A DNA stretch of 64,000 bases, from contig JARGPL010000037.1 in assembly GCA_029210175.1 (NCBI GenBank), positions 62,001-126,000 on the forward strand, read 5' to 3'. Below the pieces are notes generated by a model that did not search any database, was not told where the DNA came from, and saw only the letters and a list, made by a program, of their open reading frames with translations. Below are positions 1 to 9,580 of this stretch, one piece after another; position 1 is the stretch's first letter, and every line of letters starts with the position of its first letter. The translations under genes were made by a program, and so were the position numbers. Origin of the DNA: Minwuia sp. Lineage in GTDB: Bacteria; Pseudomonadota; Alphaproteobacteria; Minwuiales; Minwuiaceae.

Positions 1-477
1 TGGGGCAAGCACATCATCCTGCGGACGGCCTGGGTCTTCGGCGCAATGGGGGGCAATTTCGTCAAGACCATGCTGCGGCTTGCCGCGTCAGGACAGTCCG
101 ATCTGAAAGTGGTCGATGATCAGGTGGGTGGCCCGACGCCAGCGGATGCCATCGCCGATGCCTGTCTGGATATTGCGGCCCATGTCGCGCAGGCAGACAT
201 CATTCCATGGGGCACATATCACTTCGGCGGCGCACCGACCGTCTCCTGGTTCGGCTTTGCGCAAGCCATTCTGGCTCACTATCCGGACATGAAGATCGCG
301 CCCTGCACGACGGAAGCCTTCCCGCGCCCGGCACCCCGACCGGCCAATTCGGTGCTGGATTGCGCGCGCATTCGTGCAGCGTTCGGCATCGCCCAACCAG
401 ACTGGGCCCCATATCTGGCTCAGCTCTTGCGTGATCTCGGTGAGACAGTCTCGAAAGATGGAAAGGGTATTTCATGA
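1..477 (+). CDS. rfbD: dTDP-4-dehydrorhamnose reductase, C-terminal part (5' end outside window)
   Basis: NADPH-dependent reductase that makes dTDP-L-rhamnose, the last step of nucleotide-rhamnose synthesis for surface polysaccharide. The reading frame is open from base 1 and reads [14 protein letters not shown] followed by [12 protein letters not shown], the conserved segment after the catalytic YxxxK of this SDR-type family. The N-terminal Rossmann half lies before the window. About 158 residues are visible. The stop overlaps the start of the following rfbA by four bases (ATGA), so the two are translationally coupled. The family call is firm because of the motif and the neighbour; only the extent is incomplete. 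Confidence 0.9.
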   Translation, partial: WGKHIILRTAWVFGAMGGNFVKTMLRLAASGQSDLKVVDDQVGGPTPADAIADACLDIAAHVAQADIIPWGTYHFGGAPTVSWFGFAQAILAHYPDMKIAPCTTEAFPRPAPRPANSVLDCARIRAAFGIAQPDWAPYLAQLLRDLGETVSKDGKGIS

Positions 478-1346
478 AGGGAATCGTGCTCGCGGGTGGG
501 GCAGGTACGCGGCTGCATCCCATGACCCGGGTGGTCTCGAAACAGCTCTTGCCGGTCTATGACAAGCCCATGGTCTATTACCCGCTCTCGACGCTCATGC
601 TGGCGGGTATCCGCGACATCATACTGATCTCGACCCCGGAAGACCTGCCCCGCTTCGAGAACCTGCTGGGTGATGGTCGCGACTGGGGGCTGAACCTGCA
701 CTATGCCGAACAGGCGGCGCCGAAGGGCATTGCCGAGGCATTGATCATTGCCGAGGATTTCGTGGGTGGTGACCGTTCGGCCCTCGTGCTGGGGGACAAT
801 ATCTTTTACGGGCGCGGATTTTCCGGGATGCTGCGGGATGCGGCGACCTTTGAAGATGGCGCGGTCGTCTTTGCCTATCAGGTGGTGGATCCGGAACGGT
901 ATGGCGTTGTCAGTTTCGACAAGGACAATCGGGCAATCGACATTCTGGAAAAGCCGAAGAACCCGCCGTCCTCCTTTGCCGTAACCGGCCTTTATTTCTA
1001 CGACCGTCATGCAGCCGATGTCGCCCGCGCAATCAAGCCGTCACCCCGCGGAGAGCTGGAGATCACGGACGTCAATCGCCATTACCTGGAACGTGGTAAG
1101 CTGCGCGTGGAGACATTGGGGCGAGGTTTCGCCTGGCTCGACACCGGTACGCCGGGCAGCCTGCTGGATGCGGCCGAGTTCATTCATGCCGTGGACAAGC
1201 GTCAGGGGCTGAAGATCTCAGCACCGGAAGAGATTGCCTGGCGGTCCGGATGGATCGACGATGCCCGCCTGCAGTCGCTGGCCGACGCGATGAAGGGCAA
1301 TGACTACGGGACGTATCTGTCTCGGCTGATAGGGAAACCTGACTAG
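474..1346 (+). CDS. rfbA: Glucose-1-phosphate thymidylyltransferase
   Basis: Makes dTDP-glucose from glucose-1-phosphate and dTTP, the first committed step to dTDP-rhamnose. The 290-residue length is normal for RfbA/RmlA. The N-terminus has the nucleotidyltransferase signature [13 protein letters not shown] followed by the sugar-phosphate loop [12 protein letters not shown], and the GDNIFYG and EKPKNPPSS motifs follow. It overlaps rfbD by four bases, which makes it part of the rhamnose operon entering from the left edge. The next gene follows after ten bases, so a shared transcript is possible although its function is unrelated. Confidence 0.96.
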   Translation: MKGIVLAGGAGTRLHPMTRVVSKQLLPVYDKPMVYYPLSTLMLAGIRDIILISTPEDLPRFENLLGDGRDWGLNLHYAEQAAPKGIAEALIIAEDFVGGDRSALVLGDNIFYGRGFSGMLRDAATFEDGAVVFAYQVVDPERYGVVSFDKDNRAIDILEKPKNPPSSFAVTGLYFYDRHAADVARAIKPSPRGELEITDVNRHYLERGKLRVETLGRGFAWLDTGTPGSLLDAAEFIHAVDKRQGLKISAPEEIAWRSGWIDDARLQSLADAMKGNDYGTYLSRLIGKPD

Positions 1347-1356
1347 GGAGAGTGAC

Positions 1357-2118
1357 ATGACCATCCGTCTCTACGCCATGACCTGTGGCTGGCTGACCAT
1401 GAACCTGAAGGCGATGCTGGACGGGGCAGAGGGGAAGATCAAGATTCCCGTTCCCTGTTTCCTGGTGGAACATCCGAAGGGGCGTGTGCTGTTTGACAGT
1501 GGCCTGAACCGTCAATTGCAGACGGATCCAGCGGCCCGGCTGGGCAAGATCGCGCGATACTACGATATCTTTTTCGAAGCAGGCGAGGACATTGCGGCCC
1601 GTCTGAATACACTTGGCCTTGATGTCGATGACATTGACTACCTGATCAATTCGCACCTGCATTTCGATCACGCGGGCGGGAATGACGCCATTCCCAACTG
1701 TCAGATGGTGGTGCAACGGCGGGAGTGGGACGCCGCCACCGATGACGATATGGCAGTCAAGAACGGTTTCATGCGTCAGGATTTCGATCACGGGCATGAC
1801 CGGCTGCTTGTCGACGGCGAGCATGACATCTTCGGCGACGGCAGCGTGGTGTGCCTGCCCACCTATGGCCATACTCCGGGACACCAGTCCCTGAAGGTTC
1901 GGCTGGATTCGGGCGATGTGGTGCTGACCGGCGACGCCTGCTACCTGCGCCAGACGCTTGAGGAAATGCGATTGCCGATGATCCTGCATGACGCCGAAGA
2001 GATGCGTCGCAGCCTGCGCAGCCTGAAAATGCTGCAGCAACGCGGCGCGCGCATCTTCTATGGCCATGACCCTGAATTCTGGGCAACGGTTCCCCAGGCC
2101 CCGGCACGGATCGAATAG
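1357..2118 (+). CDS. N-acyl-homoserine-lactonase-like metallo-beta-lactamase-fold hydrolase
   Basis: A 253-residue zinc hydrolase of the metallo-beta-lactamase fold. The di-zinc motif H100-L-H102-F-D104-H105 is intact. It is followed by a conserved GHTPGHQSL histidine region and LTGDACY, with YGHDPEFW near the C-terminus. This arrangement and length match the AttM/AiiB/AhlD branch of AHL lactonases that open the homoserine lactone ring of quorum signals. No signal peptide is visible, so it should be cytoplasmic. It starts ten bases after rfbA with a GGGAGAG Shine-Dalgarno. Substrate is inferred from family only; related hydrolases act on other lactones. Confidence 0.75.
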   Translation: MTIRLYAMTCGWLTMNLKAMLDGAEGKIKIPVPCFLVEHPKGRVLFDSGLNRQLQTDPAARLGKIARYYDIFFEAGEDIAARLNTLGLDVDDIDYLINSHLHFDHAGGNDAIPNCQMVVQRREWDAATDDDMAVKNGFMRQDFDHGHDRLLVDGEHDIFGDGSVVCLPTYGHTPGHQSLKVRLDSGDVVLTGDACYLRQTLEEMRLPMILHDAEEMRRSLRSLKMLQQRGARIFYGHDPEFWATVPQAPARIE

Positions 2119-2176
2119 CGCTCGGGAACGTGTGCGTTCATGAAGTCTCAGATTTGGTGGCGGTATTGCGTATCGT

Positions 2177-4393
2177 ATGGGTGATGTGCTTTCGATCAAA
2201 TCAGCGCAGACCGGGTCTGACGTGATCGATCAGGTGCTGGTCGACGCATTCGCGCGACTGGATGCACCCGTGGTGGTGACGCGCGACGCGCCCGGTGTTT
2301 CATCGCCGATCATTGCCAGCAGCAAGGCATTCGATGCGCTCGTCGCCGATGGTGTCGAGCCTCTCGACACCATCGGCCCGCTTTCCGATCTGTCTTCCAG
2401 GCCCCTGCGCGGGGTCGAAGGCTGGACCGTGGCCGGCAAGGCTCTGCGAGATAACGCAACACTCTGGCAGTGCACGCGCGATGAAATCCGGACCGAGCAG
2501 GTGATCATCGATCTTCTGTCCGAAGCGTCGGCAGAGAATATCGCTCTGATGTATTTCGGTCCTGATCGCAGGATCAAGGCCTGGACCCCCGGGATGCATG
2601 CGTTCTTTCCCGACAAGGACCTGTTCCCGGTCCCCAACGGGACCATTGAAGACCAGATCGACAACATTCTGAAGCATGACCTGATCCCCGGGGCGGCAGG
2701 GTACGAGCATGTGCTGAGAGAGAACCTGCTGCGCGGCTTCGACAACCCGGAAAAACCCCTGGTCGACAGGACCGCATCCGGCCTCTGGTCGATATCCGTG
2801 ACCTGCATGTTGCCGAATGGCGGTCGCCTGCATGTGATGGGTGATGTTTCCGACTTCAAGCATCGTGAAGAGCAATTGAAGACCTACATGTCGAATGTCG
2901 ATGGCATCCTGTTCTGCCGTCGCCGACAGGGCAGCGAGCATGTCCAGGTCTGGGGACGGCTCGCGCGCTTCATGGGCCCCGACCAGTCCAGCACGAGCCA
3001 CAGGATAAGGCCTGAGGACTGGTTCCATACCTTCGATGAAGGTTGCAGGCAGCCATACATCGACATGATGGAGGAACATCGCCGGACCCTGGAGCCCTAC
3101 CTGATTGAGTTCGGCTGGACCAATCCGGTGACAAGGGAACACCACTGGGCGCGGGAGGAGGGCTGGACAACGCGCGACAGGTTTGGCGAGGTCTACCATG
3201 ACAGTGTCATTGTCGACGTCACCGAGCAGAAGATTGCCATGCTGCGTCATGAGGACAGCGAGGCGCGCTTTCGCGGCTTCGCGGAACTGGCGTCCGACTG
3301 GTACTTCGAGATCGATGCCGACATGCGTTTCACCTATATCTCGGATCGCTGCGAACTGCTGTTCGGCCTCAGTGGCGAGTTTGTCATTGGTCGGGAATGG
3401 GCCGAGATCGTTGGCATGGGCCGCCCGGCGCAATTGCCCGCAGCCCGCATTGCCTGGCTGGGTGTCATGGATGACCTTGTCGCCCGGCGACCGGTGCAGC
3501 GTGTGCAAGTGCCGCTCCTGATCGGCAAGATCAGGAAGGACGTGGAGATTTCAGCGGCCCCGATGATTGACAGTGACGGGACCTTTGTCGGCTATCGCGG
3601 TGTCGGTCGCGACATCACGGAGATGGTGGAGGCCCGCGAGCAAGCCGTCGAGGCCCTGCGTCACGCTGAGGATGCCAATCGCGCGAAGTCGGCATTCGTG
3701 GCCAACATGAGCCACGAACTGCGCACGCCCCTCAACGCGATCATCGGATTTTCGACAGTGATGAAGAGCGAACTGCTCGGTCCGATGCAGAACGCGAAGT
3801 ACCTGGGCTATGTCGGCGACATCGCCGCCAGTGGTGAACATCTGCTGAGCCTGGTCAACGATGTACTCGACATTTCCCGCGTCGAAGCCAATCGGATGGA
3901 CATCGATCCTGAACAGATCGATCTGAAGGCTGAACTGCGCAGTCTCGCCGATCTTTTCCGCCAGGATCTGCAGGAACGCGATTTCGAACTCGTTGTGGCT
4001 GCGGATTTGCAACCGCCACTGCATGCAGACCGCCGCGCCTTGCGCCAGATGGTCATGAACCTGCTCAGCAACGCCATCAAGTTCAGTGGCCGCGGCAATC
4101 GTGTCGTGCTGCAGGCCGCACGCGATGATGCCGGTGACTACATGATCACGGTTCAGGACAGTGGCCGCGGCATTCAGGCGGACGAGATCGAGAAGGTCAT
4201 GGAACCGTTCGGACGCGGCGGTGATCTGGACGTGACCCCTGGCACCGGTCTGGGCCTGCCCCTGACCCGGCAACTGGCAGAGCTGCATGGCGGGCGTCTG
4301 GCACTGACAAGCACCTACGGCGAGGGCACCATCGTCACGATCTTCCTGCCCGCCGAACCCGTGCTGGAAATCGACGACAATCCCGTCGACTGA
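2177..4393 (+). CDS. PAS-domain sensor histidine kinase (orphan)
   Basis: A 738-residue soluble sensor kinase with no transmembrane segment that I can see. The long N-terminal half contains PAS-like blocks, one around residues 150-230 and a clear one at roughly 365-470 ending in GVGRDITE. A HisKA domain follows with H-box NMSHELRTPLNA (phospho-accepting His513). The HATPase domain has the N box NLLSNAIKFS and the G boxes DSGRGI and GTGLGLPL. All catalytic motifs are intact. No response regulator lies beside it, so its partner is elsewhere. It may sense a cytoplasmic ligand or redox state. It is convergent with msrP. Confidence 0.88.
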   Translation: MGDVLSIKSAQTGSDVIDQVLVDAFARLDAPVVVTRDAPGVSSPIIASSKAFDALVADGVEPLDTIGPLSDLSSRPLRGVEGWTVAGKALRDNATLWQCTRDEIRTEQVIIDLLSEASAENIALMYFGPDRRIKAWTPGMHAFFPDKDLFPVPNGTIEDQIDNILKHDLIPGAAGYEHVLRENLLRGFDNPEKPLVDRTASGLWSISVTCMLPNGGRLHVMGDVSDFKHREEQLKTYMSNVDGILFCRRRQGSEHVQVWGRLARFMGPDQSSTSHRIRPEDWFHTFDEGCRQPYIDMMEEHRRTLEPYLIEFGWTNPVTREHHWAREEGWTTRDRFGEVYHDSVIVDVTEQKIAMLRHEDSEARFRGFAELASDWYFEIDADMRFTYISDRCELLFGLSGEFVIGREWAEIVGMGRPAQLPAARIAWLGVMDDLVARRPVQRVQVPLLIGKIRKDVEISAAPMIDSDGTFVGYRGVGRDITEMVEAREQAVEALRHAEDANRAKSAFVANMSHELRTPLNAIIGFSTVMKSELLGPMQNAKYLGYVGDIAASGEHLLSLVNDVLDISRVEANRMDIDPEQIDLKAELRSLADLFRQDLQERDFELVVAADLQPPLHADRRALRQMVMNLLSNAIKFSGRGNRVVLQAARDDAGDYMITVQDSGRGIQADEIEKVMEPFGRGGDLDVTPGTGLGLPLTRQLAELHGGRLALTSTYGEGTIVTIFLPAEPVLEIDDNPVD

Positions 4394-4442
4394 TGGTGCG
4401 CGCCATGCGGCGACCCGGAACAGCCGGATCGCCTGCACTGCG

Positions 4443-5417
4443 TCACATGTACAGGGACCGCTGGCCTTCCATGCCCTTGTAGAGGTCGGCCACGAACTCG
4501 CCATACCCGTTGAACAGCTGCGTCGGGACACGCTTGCCACCGGTGCCCAGAACCTCTTCGGTCGCCTGGCTCCAGCGCGGGTGGTCGACTTCCGGGTTCA
4601 CGTTGGCCCAGAAGCCATACTCACGGGGCTGGATCTCCTCCCAGAAACTGGTTGGTTGCTTGTCGGTGAAGGTGATGCGGACAATCGACTTGATCGACTT
4701 GAAGCCATACTTCCATGGCAGGGCGAGGCGCAATGGTGCCCCCATCTGTTTCGGCAGGGACTTGCCATAGGCGCCCGTCACCATGAACGGCAATTCGTTC
4801 TTCGCCTCTTCCAGCGTCACGGATTCGATATACGGCCAGGGGTACCAGCGCTGCCGCTGACCGCTGGCGACATCCTTGTCCAGAAAGGTCTCGAAGCGGA
4901 CATAGCGGGCATCGCTGGTCGGTTCGGCCAGGGCCACCAGCTTCTGCAGCGAAAACCCGCTCCAGGGCGCAACCATTGACCAGGCTTCGACGCAACGGTG
5001 CCGGTAGACGCGTTCCTCGACACCCATCTTGCGCACCAGGGCGTCGATGTCCCAGGTCTTTTCCTGCTTCACCATGCCGTCAATGGTCACGGTCCAGGGC
5101 CGCACCTTCAGGTCCTGAGCATCCCGGTAGATCCGCTTGTGGGAGCCGAACTCGTAGAAATTGTTGTAGGTGAGATTGATGTCTTCTTCGGTGATGTCGC
5201 GATCCACGCGATAGCGCAGGTTCGGGGCAGCCGGGTACATGTCGGCGGTGGGGATCAGTTCGTCTTCTGCCTGTGCCTGCCCGGAAAGCCCCAGTGCGGA
5301 AACGCCGATGGCGCCCAGCCCCATGCCCTTCAGCAGGCTGCGGCGGTTCAGGAACACGTGCTCCGGTGTGGCGGCGCTTTCGGGAAGCTCCCAGCCACGG
5401 GTTTTGCGAATAAGCAT
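4443..5417 (-). CDS. msrP: Protein-methionine-sulfoxide reductase, molybdopterin catalytic subunit MsrP (YedY)
   Basis: Periplasmic molybdoenzyme that repairs oxidised methionines in envelope proteins. The 324 residues begin with a twin-arginine signal (NRRSLLKG at 24-31, hydrophobic stretch, cleavage near AQA at 48-50). The Mo-coordinating cysteine lies in YRHRCVEAWSMV (Cys142). The conserved WKYGFKSIKSI and YGFWANVNPEV blocks are present toward the C-terminus. The heme-binding membrane partner MsrQ, usually the next gene, is not adjacent here. The gene lies 74 bp downstream of a hydratase gene on the same strand. Confidence 0.93.
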   Translation of the reverse strand: MLIRKTRGWELPESAATPEHVFLNRRSLLKGMGLGAIGVSALGLSGQAQAEDELIPTADMYPAAPNLRYRVDRDITEEDINLTYNNFYEFGSHKRIYRDAQDLKVRPWTVTIDGMVKQEKTWDIDALVRKMGVEERVYRHRCVEAWSMVAPWSGFSLQKLVALAEPTSDARYVRFETFLDKDVASGQRQRWYPWPYIESVTLEEAKNELPFMVTGAYGKSLPKQMGAPLRLALPWKYGFKSIKSIVRITFTDKQPTSFWEEIQPREYGFWANVNPEVDHPRWSQATEEVLGTGGKRVPTQLFNGYGEFVADLYKGMEGQRSLYM

Positions 5418-5491
5418 TCTGGACCTCCTGCAAGCATGCTGACTTGCACAATAGCTGGGATCAGGCCCTGATTCCGCAATTCAAGCGAATG

Positions 5492-6286
5492 TTATGTCAG
5501 CGTCAACTCGATGCGCCCCAGGGCGCCGAAATCGGCCACGAGATGATCACCCCTGGCGGCGTCATAGACGACGATCGTCGTGCCTGTGGAAACCCTGTCG
5601 CCCGCACGCAACCCGTCACGGGCATAGACCGCACGCACGTTGGCGAGCCATGTCAGCGCGTTGATCGGATGCCCCATCACGTTGAAACCCTGGCCCTCGC
5701 GGACCAGTTCGCCGTTGGCGTGCAGGGTCACGGCCATGTCTGCCAGATCGATGTCGTGCCAGTCGCTGACCGGCGTGCCGTGCACCCAGGCACCGTGGCT
5801 GCCGTTGTCAGCGATGATCTGCATCGGGCCGATGGTGGTCCAGTCCCGGAACCGGCTGTCGACGATCTCGATGGCCGGGAACGCGCTGCCCACGGCCTCG
5901 GAAACGGATCCGGGATCATAGGGCGCGGCAGCGGCGGGCAGGTCGGATGCCATCTCGAATCCCACTTCCGCCTCGATCACCGTCATGAAGAATTCACTGG
6001 TGTCGAACGTGGCGGGGGATGGTCGTGAGGTATTGGCAAACAGGCCGCCGTAAAAGGGCTCATGCACACCGATCTGGCGCTGTGCGGTTTCGTTGGTGCA
6101 GCCGATCTTCCAGCCGATCTGACGGCCACCGCCTGCTGCACCGATCGCCTTTCGCACAGCGGGCTGCACGGCGTAGGCTTCTTCGATGTCTTCAGGATAG
6201 GCATCGGGTGGCAGGACGGGCAGGCGTTGGCGCGTGGCGCGCGCGTTCATCAGAAGTTCCGCCGCGCGGGCTGCCCGTGTCGTCAT
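5492..6286 (-). CDS. 2-keto-4-pentenoate hydratase / fumarylacetoacetate-hydrolase-family protein
   Basis: Probable 264-residue hydratase or decarboxylase of the FAH superfamily, as used in meta-cleavage of aromatic compounds (2-hydroxypenta-2,4-dienoate hydratase, MhpD-like). Diagnostic segments are IGWKIGCTNETAQ, EPFYGGLF, EVGFEMASDLP, AIEIVDSRF and the C-terminal GDRVSTGTT. I chose the ATG at 6286 (MTTRAARAAELL) because a GGAG sits about ten bases upstream; the frame stays open to 6370. No other aromatic-degradation gene is adjacent, so the exact substrate is unknown. Confidence 0.8.
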   Translation of the reverse strand: MTTRAARAAELLMNARATRQRLPVLPPDAYPEDIEEAYAVQPAVRKAIGAAGGGRQIGWKIGCTNETAQRQIGVHEPFYGGLFANTSRPSPATFDTSEFFMTVIEAEVGFEMASDLPAAAAPYDPGSVSEAVGSAFPAIEIVDSRFRDWTTIGPMQIIADNGSHGAWVHGTPVSDWHDIDLADMAVTLHANGELVREGQGFNVMGHPINALTWLANVRAVYARDGLRAGDRVSTGTTIVVYDAARGDHLVADFGALGRIELTLT

Positions 6287-6393
6287 CTGTCTGCTCCGGT
6301 TTTCTGGTTCGTTGCCAGTGTTCGAAATCATTGAAACCGACAGATCACGAAACTGAAGGTCGGGGCGCATCCGGTCAAGGATCGGGATTCCGG

Positions 6394-6422
6394 TTGTGCC
6401 GATTCTGTTCGACCCCTACATT
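6394..6422 (+). promoter_or_regulatory. Candidate sigma-70 promoter of the gcv operon
   Basis: TTGTGC (6394-6399) and TACATT (6417-6422) are separated by 17 bases, placing a transcription start near 6429. That is about 15 bases before the first helix of the glycine riboswitch, which is the expected geometry. Prediction by eye. Confidence 0.45.
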
Positions 6423-6443
6423 GACGGTGTCCGAATGAACCCA

Positions 6444-6655
6444 GCGGGAGAGATCATTCCGCGATCTGGTGACAGGTCGTGGAAGGACGCCGAAGGAGCA
6501 ACCGCCCCGGAAACTCTCAGGCAAACGGACCGTTGGGTGACGGCACTCTGGAAAGCGGGGGCGTCCTGAAAGGGGCGCGTCACACCGAAGGGGTACGATC
6601 AGACCACTGCGCGGTCTGTTCCAGTCTCTCAGGTTCCACGACAGAGGGGGCGTGC
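6444..6655 (+). promoter_or_regulatory. Tandem glycine riboswitch (two aptamers)
   Basis: Two successive glycine aptamers form the leader of gcvT. Aptamer I (about 6444-6557) shows the signature blocks GCCGAAGGAGCAA at 6489-6501, ACTCTCAGGCAAA at 6513-6525 and ACTCTGGAAAGC at 6545-6556. Aptamer II (about 6558-6655) shows CACCGAAGGGG at 6583-6593, TCTCTCAGG from 6625 and ACAGAGGGGG at 6641-6650. The tandem arrangement and its place in front of a glycine-cleavage operon match the well-known element, which turns on expression when glycine is in excess. The coding start follows about 60 bases later. Confidence 0.93.
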
Positions 6656-6713
6656 TGGTCGGAGCTCTTGCGGGCTTTGGCAAGGTGCGTGTCCATGTCT
6701 GAAGGAGCCTGAT

Positions 6714-7823
6714 ATGAGTGCCGAGACCGACGAGACAGTCCAGAAGACACCGTTGAACGACCTGCACCGCGCCCTGGGTGGCCGCATGGTGCCGTTTGCC
6801 GGCTACGACATGCCGGTGCAGTTCGACGGCATCATGGCGGAGCACACCCATACCCGTGCCTCGGCCGGGCTTTTCGATGTCTCGCATATGGGGCAGGTGC
6901 GGCTGGTCGGGGCCAACGCCGATGCGGCGCTGGAGAGTTTGATCCCCAGCAACATGCGGGAGCTGAAATCCGGCAAGCAGCGCTACAGCATGTTCCTGAA
7001 CGATGCCGGTGGCATTCTGGATGACCTGATGATCACGCGGCGCGACGACGACCTGCTGCTGGTGGTCAACGCAGCCTGCAAGGATGCCGATATCGCTCAC
7101 CTGCAGGCGGCGATGCCCGCCGATGTGGCGGTGGTTCCCATGCCGGAACGGGCGCTGATCGCCCTGCAGGGGCCGCAGGCGGTCGCGGTGCTGGCTGGCC
7201 TGATCCCCGGTGTCGATGACCTGACCTTCATGACAGCCGGCGGCTTCACGTGGGACGGCGCGGATCTCTGGATCTCGCGTTCCGGCTACACGGGGGAGGA
7301 CGGCTGCGAGATTTCGGTGCCGGAGGGCAGGGTTGCCGCCTTCGCCGAGGCCCTGCTGGCCGACGACCGGGTGAAACCCATCGGCCTCGGCGCACGTGAC
7401 TCGCTGCGGCTGGAGGCGGGCCTCTGCCTCTACGGACACGACATCGACACGACCACCTCACCCGTCGAGGCCAATCTGGTCTGGGCCATGCAGAAGCGTC
7501 GGCGCGAAGCAGGCGATTTCCCGGGGGGCAGGCGCATTCTGGCAGAGATCGCCAGCGGGCCGTCCCGTCGCCGTGTCGGGTTGAAGCCGGAGGGCCGGGC
7601 GCCGATTCGCGAGGGCGCGGCCATCCTGGACGGAGACGGCCAGAATGTCGGTCGGATCACGTCTGGCGGCTTTGGTCCCAGCGTCGGTGCGCCGGTGGCC
7701 ATGGGCTACGTCGCGTCTGCCCTGGCTGAGCCAGGCACGGCGCTTTTTGCAGAACAACGGGGCAAGTCACTGCCGATGCAGGTCGTGGCCATGCCATTTG
7801 CACCCCACAACTACAAACGCTGA
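6714..7823 (+). CDS. gcvT: Glycine cleavage system T protein (aminomethyltransferase)
   Basis: Transfers the methylene group from aminomethyl-lipoyl GcvH to tetrahydrofolate and releases ammonia. The 369-residue length is typical. Conserved segments include GGRMVPFAGYDMPVQF, LFDVSHMGQ, SGYTGEDGCEISVP and LGARDSLRLEAGLCLYGHD. The start is fixed by a GAAGGAG ribosome site at 6701-6707. It is the first gene behind the glycine riboswitch and is followed 33 bases later by gcvH. The operon gives the cell one-carbon units from glycine. Confidence 0.97.
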   Translation: MSAETDETVQKTPLNDLHRALGGRMVPFAGYDMPVQFDGIMAEHTHTRASAGLFDVSHMGQVRLVGANADAALESLIPSNMRELKSGKQRYSMFLNDAGGILDDLMITRRDDDLLLVVNAACKDADIAHLQAAMPADVAVVPMPERALIALQGPQAVAVLAGLIPGVDDLTFMTAGGFTWDGADLWISRSGYTGEDGCEISVPEGRVAAFAEALLADDRVKPIGLGARDSLRLEAGLCLYGHDIDTTTSPVEANLVWAMQKRRREAGDFPGGRRILAEIASGPSRRRVGLKPEGRAPIREGAAILDGDGQNVGRITSGGFGPSVGAPVAMGYVASALAEPGTALFAEQRGKSLPMQVVAMPFAPHNYKR

Positions 7824-7856
7824 ACACAGAACAGGCTAGCCGCGCAGGAGGGCACC

Positions 7857-8234
7857 ATGTCGGACCGCAAGTACACCAAGGAACATGAGTGGATCGAGGT
7901 TTCCGGGTCGGAGGCGACCATCGGGATCAGTGACTATGCACAGGACCAGCTCGGCGATGTCGTCTACGTCGATCTGCCGGACGTCGGACGGGAAGTCGAG
8001 AAGGGCGCGGAAGCGGCAGTCATCGAATCCGTCAAGGCGGCTAGTGAGGTCTATGCCCCGGCCAGTGGCGAGGTCACGGCACGCAACGATGCGCTGGACG
8101 ACAATCCGGCGCTGGTCAACGAAAGCGCGGAAGGCGATGGCTGGTTCTATCGCATGAAGCTGTCCGATCCGTCGCAGCTGGACGACCTGATGGACGCGGA
8201 CGCCTATGCCAAGTTCCTGGAGACACTCGACTGA
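7857..8234 (+). CDS. gcvH: Glycine cleavage system H protein (lipoyl carrier)
   Basis: Small 125-residue carrier that shuttles the aminomethyl group between P, T and L proteins on a lipoyl arm. The lipoylated lysine is Lys60 in ESVKAAS, in the classic setting between two hydrophobic beta hairpins; the [16 protein letters not shown] segment is also characteristic. A GGAGGG ribosome site precedes the ATG. Its TGA shares a base with the ATG of gcvPA, so translation is coupled. Confidence 0.97.
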   Translation: MSDRKYTKEHEWIEVSGSEATIGISDYAQDQLGDVVYVDLPDVGREVEKGAEAAVIESVKAASEVYAPASGEVTARNDALDDNPALVNESAEGDGWFYRMKLSDPSQLDDLMDADAYAKFLETLD

Positions 8235-9580
8235 TGCGCTACCTGCCCCAGACGCCCGATGACCGGGCCGCAATGCTGTCGGCGATTGGCGTCGCCAGCA
8301 TTGATGATCTGTTCAGCGATGTACCTTCTGCTGTTCTGAATGCACCGATCGACAGTCTGCCCGACCATCAGGGCGAAATGGCGGTGGAGCGCTATTTCCA
8401 AGGCTTCGCGCGGCAGAATCTCAGCCCTGCCAGTGCGCCGTGCTTCATCGGTGCCGGTGCCTATCATCATCACATTCCGGCAACCGTGGATCATCTGATT
8501 CAGCGGTCCGAGTTCCTGACATCCTACACACCGTATCAGCCGGAGATCAGCCAGGGCACGCTGCAGTACCTGTTCGAGTTCCAGACTCAGGTGGCGATGT
8601 TGACCGGCATGGATGTGGCCAATGCGTCCATGTACGACGGCGCGACGGCCACGTCGGAGGCCGTGCTGATGGCCCACCGCATCACCAAGCGGAAGAAGTC
8701 GATCATTTCCGGGCGTCTGCACCCGCACTACCGCGAGACGACGGAGACCCTGCTGCGTTTCACGCCCTATGATCTGGAAGTCCGTGACCCTGTCATCGGC
8801 GGTCAGGGAGGACTTGAGGAGGCGATCGACAAGGACACGGCCTGTGTCGTGGTCCAGAACCCGGACGTCTTTGGTGAGTTCAAGGACCTGACGGCGCTGG
8901 CCGAAGCATGCCATGCGCAGGGTGCGCTGCTGATCGTTGCGGTGACGGAAGTCGTGTCGCTGGGCCTCGTGACGCCGCCGGGTGCGATGGGCGCGGATAT
9001 CGTCACGGCAGAAGGGCAGAGCCTCGGCGTGCCCCTGTCGTTCGGTGGCCCGCATGTCGGCCTGTTCGCCTGTCGCCAGAAGTACGTGCGCCAGATGCCC
9101 GGGCGGCTGGCAGGTGAAACGCTGGATGCCGATGGCAAGCGCGGGTACGTGCTGACGCTGAATGCGCGCGAACAGCACATCCGCCGCGAGAAGGCGACGA
9201 GCAACATCTGCACCAACGCCGGGCTGTGTGCGCTGGCGTTCTGCATTCATGTGACCCTGCTGGGGGAAGCGGGGATTACGGGATTGGCTGAAGTCAATCA
9301 CCGCACGGCGTCGCTGCTGGCTGACCGGCTGACGGCCCTGCCGGACGTGAAGCTGTTGACCAGGCGGTTCTTCAATGAATTCGCGCTGGATATCGGCCGA
9401 CCTGCCGAACCGGTGGTCGAGGCGCTGGCTGCGCTTGGCATTCTGGGTGGGGTGCCAGCGTCACGTCTGTTCCCGGGTGAGCCATCGCTGGAGAACGTGT
9501 TGCTGGTTGCGGCAACGGAGACGGTGACTGTCGCGGATATCGATCGGCTGGTCACCGCGATGCAGGAGGTGTCGGCATGA
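8234..9580 (+). CDS. gcvPA: Glycine decarboxylase P protein, subunit 1 (alpha)
   Basis: First half of the two-subunit type of glycine decarboxylase, 448 residues. Conserved features: [15 protein letters not shown] at the N-terminus, [16 protein letters not shown], the [19 protein letters not shown]-like segment, and KATSNICTN near the C-terminus. This half structures the dimer and lacks the PLP lysine, which sits in gcvPB. The start overlaps the gcvH stop by one base and its own stop overlaps the gcvPB start (ATGA). Confidence 0.96.
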   Translation: MRYLPQTPDDRAAMLSAIGVASIDDLFSDVPSAVLNAPIDSLPDHQGEMAVERYFQGFARQNLSPASAPCFIGAGAYHHHIPATVDHLIQRSEFLTSYTPYQPEISQGTLQYLFEFQTQVAMLTGMDVANASMYDGATATSEAVLMAHRITKRKKSIISGRLHPHYRETTETLLRFTPYDLEVRDPVIGGQGGLEEAIDKDTACVVVQNPDVFGEFKDLTALAEACHAQGALLIVAVTEVVSLGLVTPPGAMGADIVTAEGQSLGVPLSFGGPHVGLFACRQKYVRQMPGRLAGETLDADGKRGYVLTLNAREQHIRREKATSNICTNAGLCALAFCIHVTLLGEAGITGLAEVNHRTASLLADRLTALPDVKLLTRRFFNEFALDIGRPAEPVVEALAALGILGGVPASRLFPGEPSLENVLLVAATETVTVADIDRLVTAMQEVSA

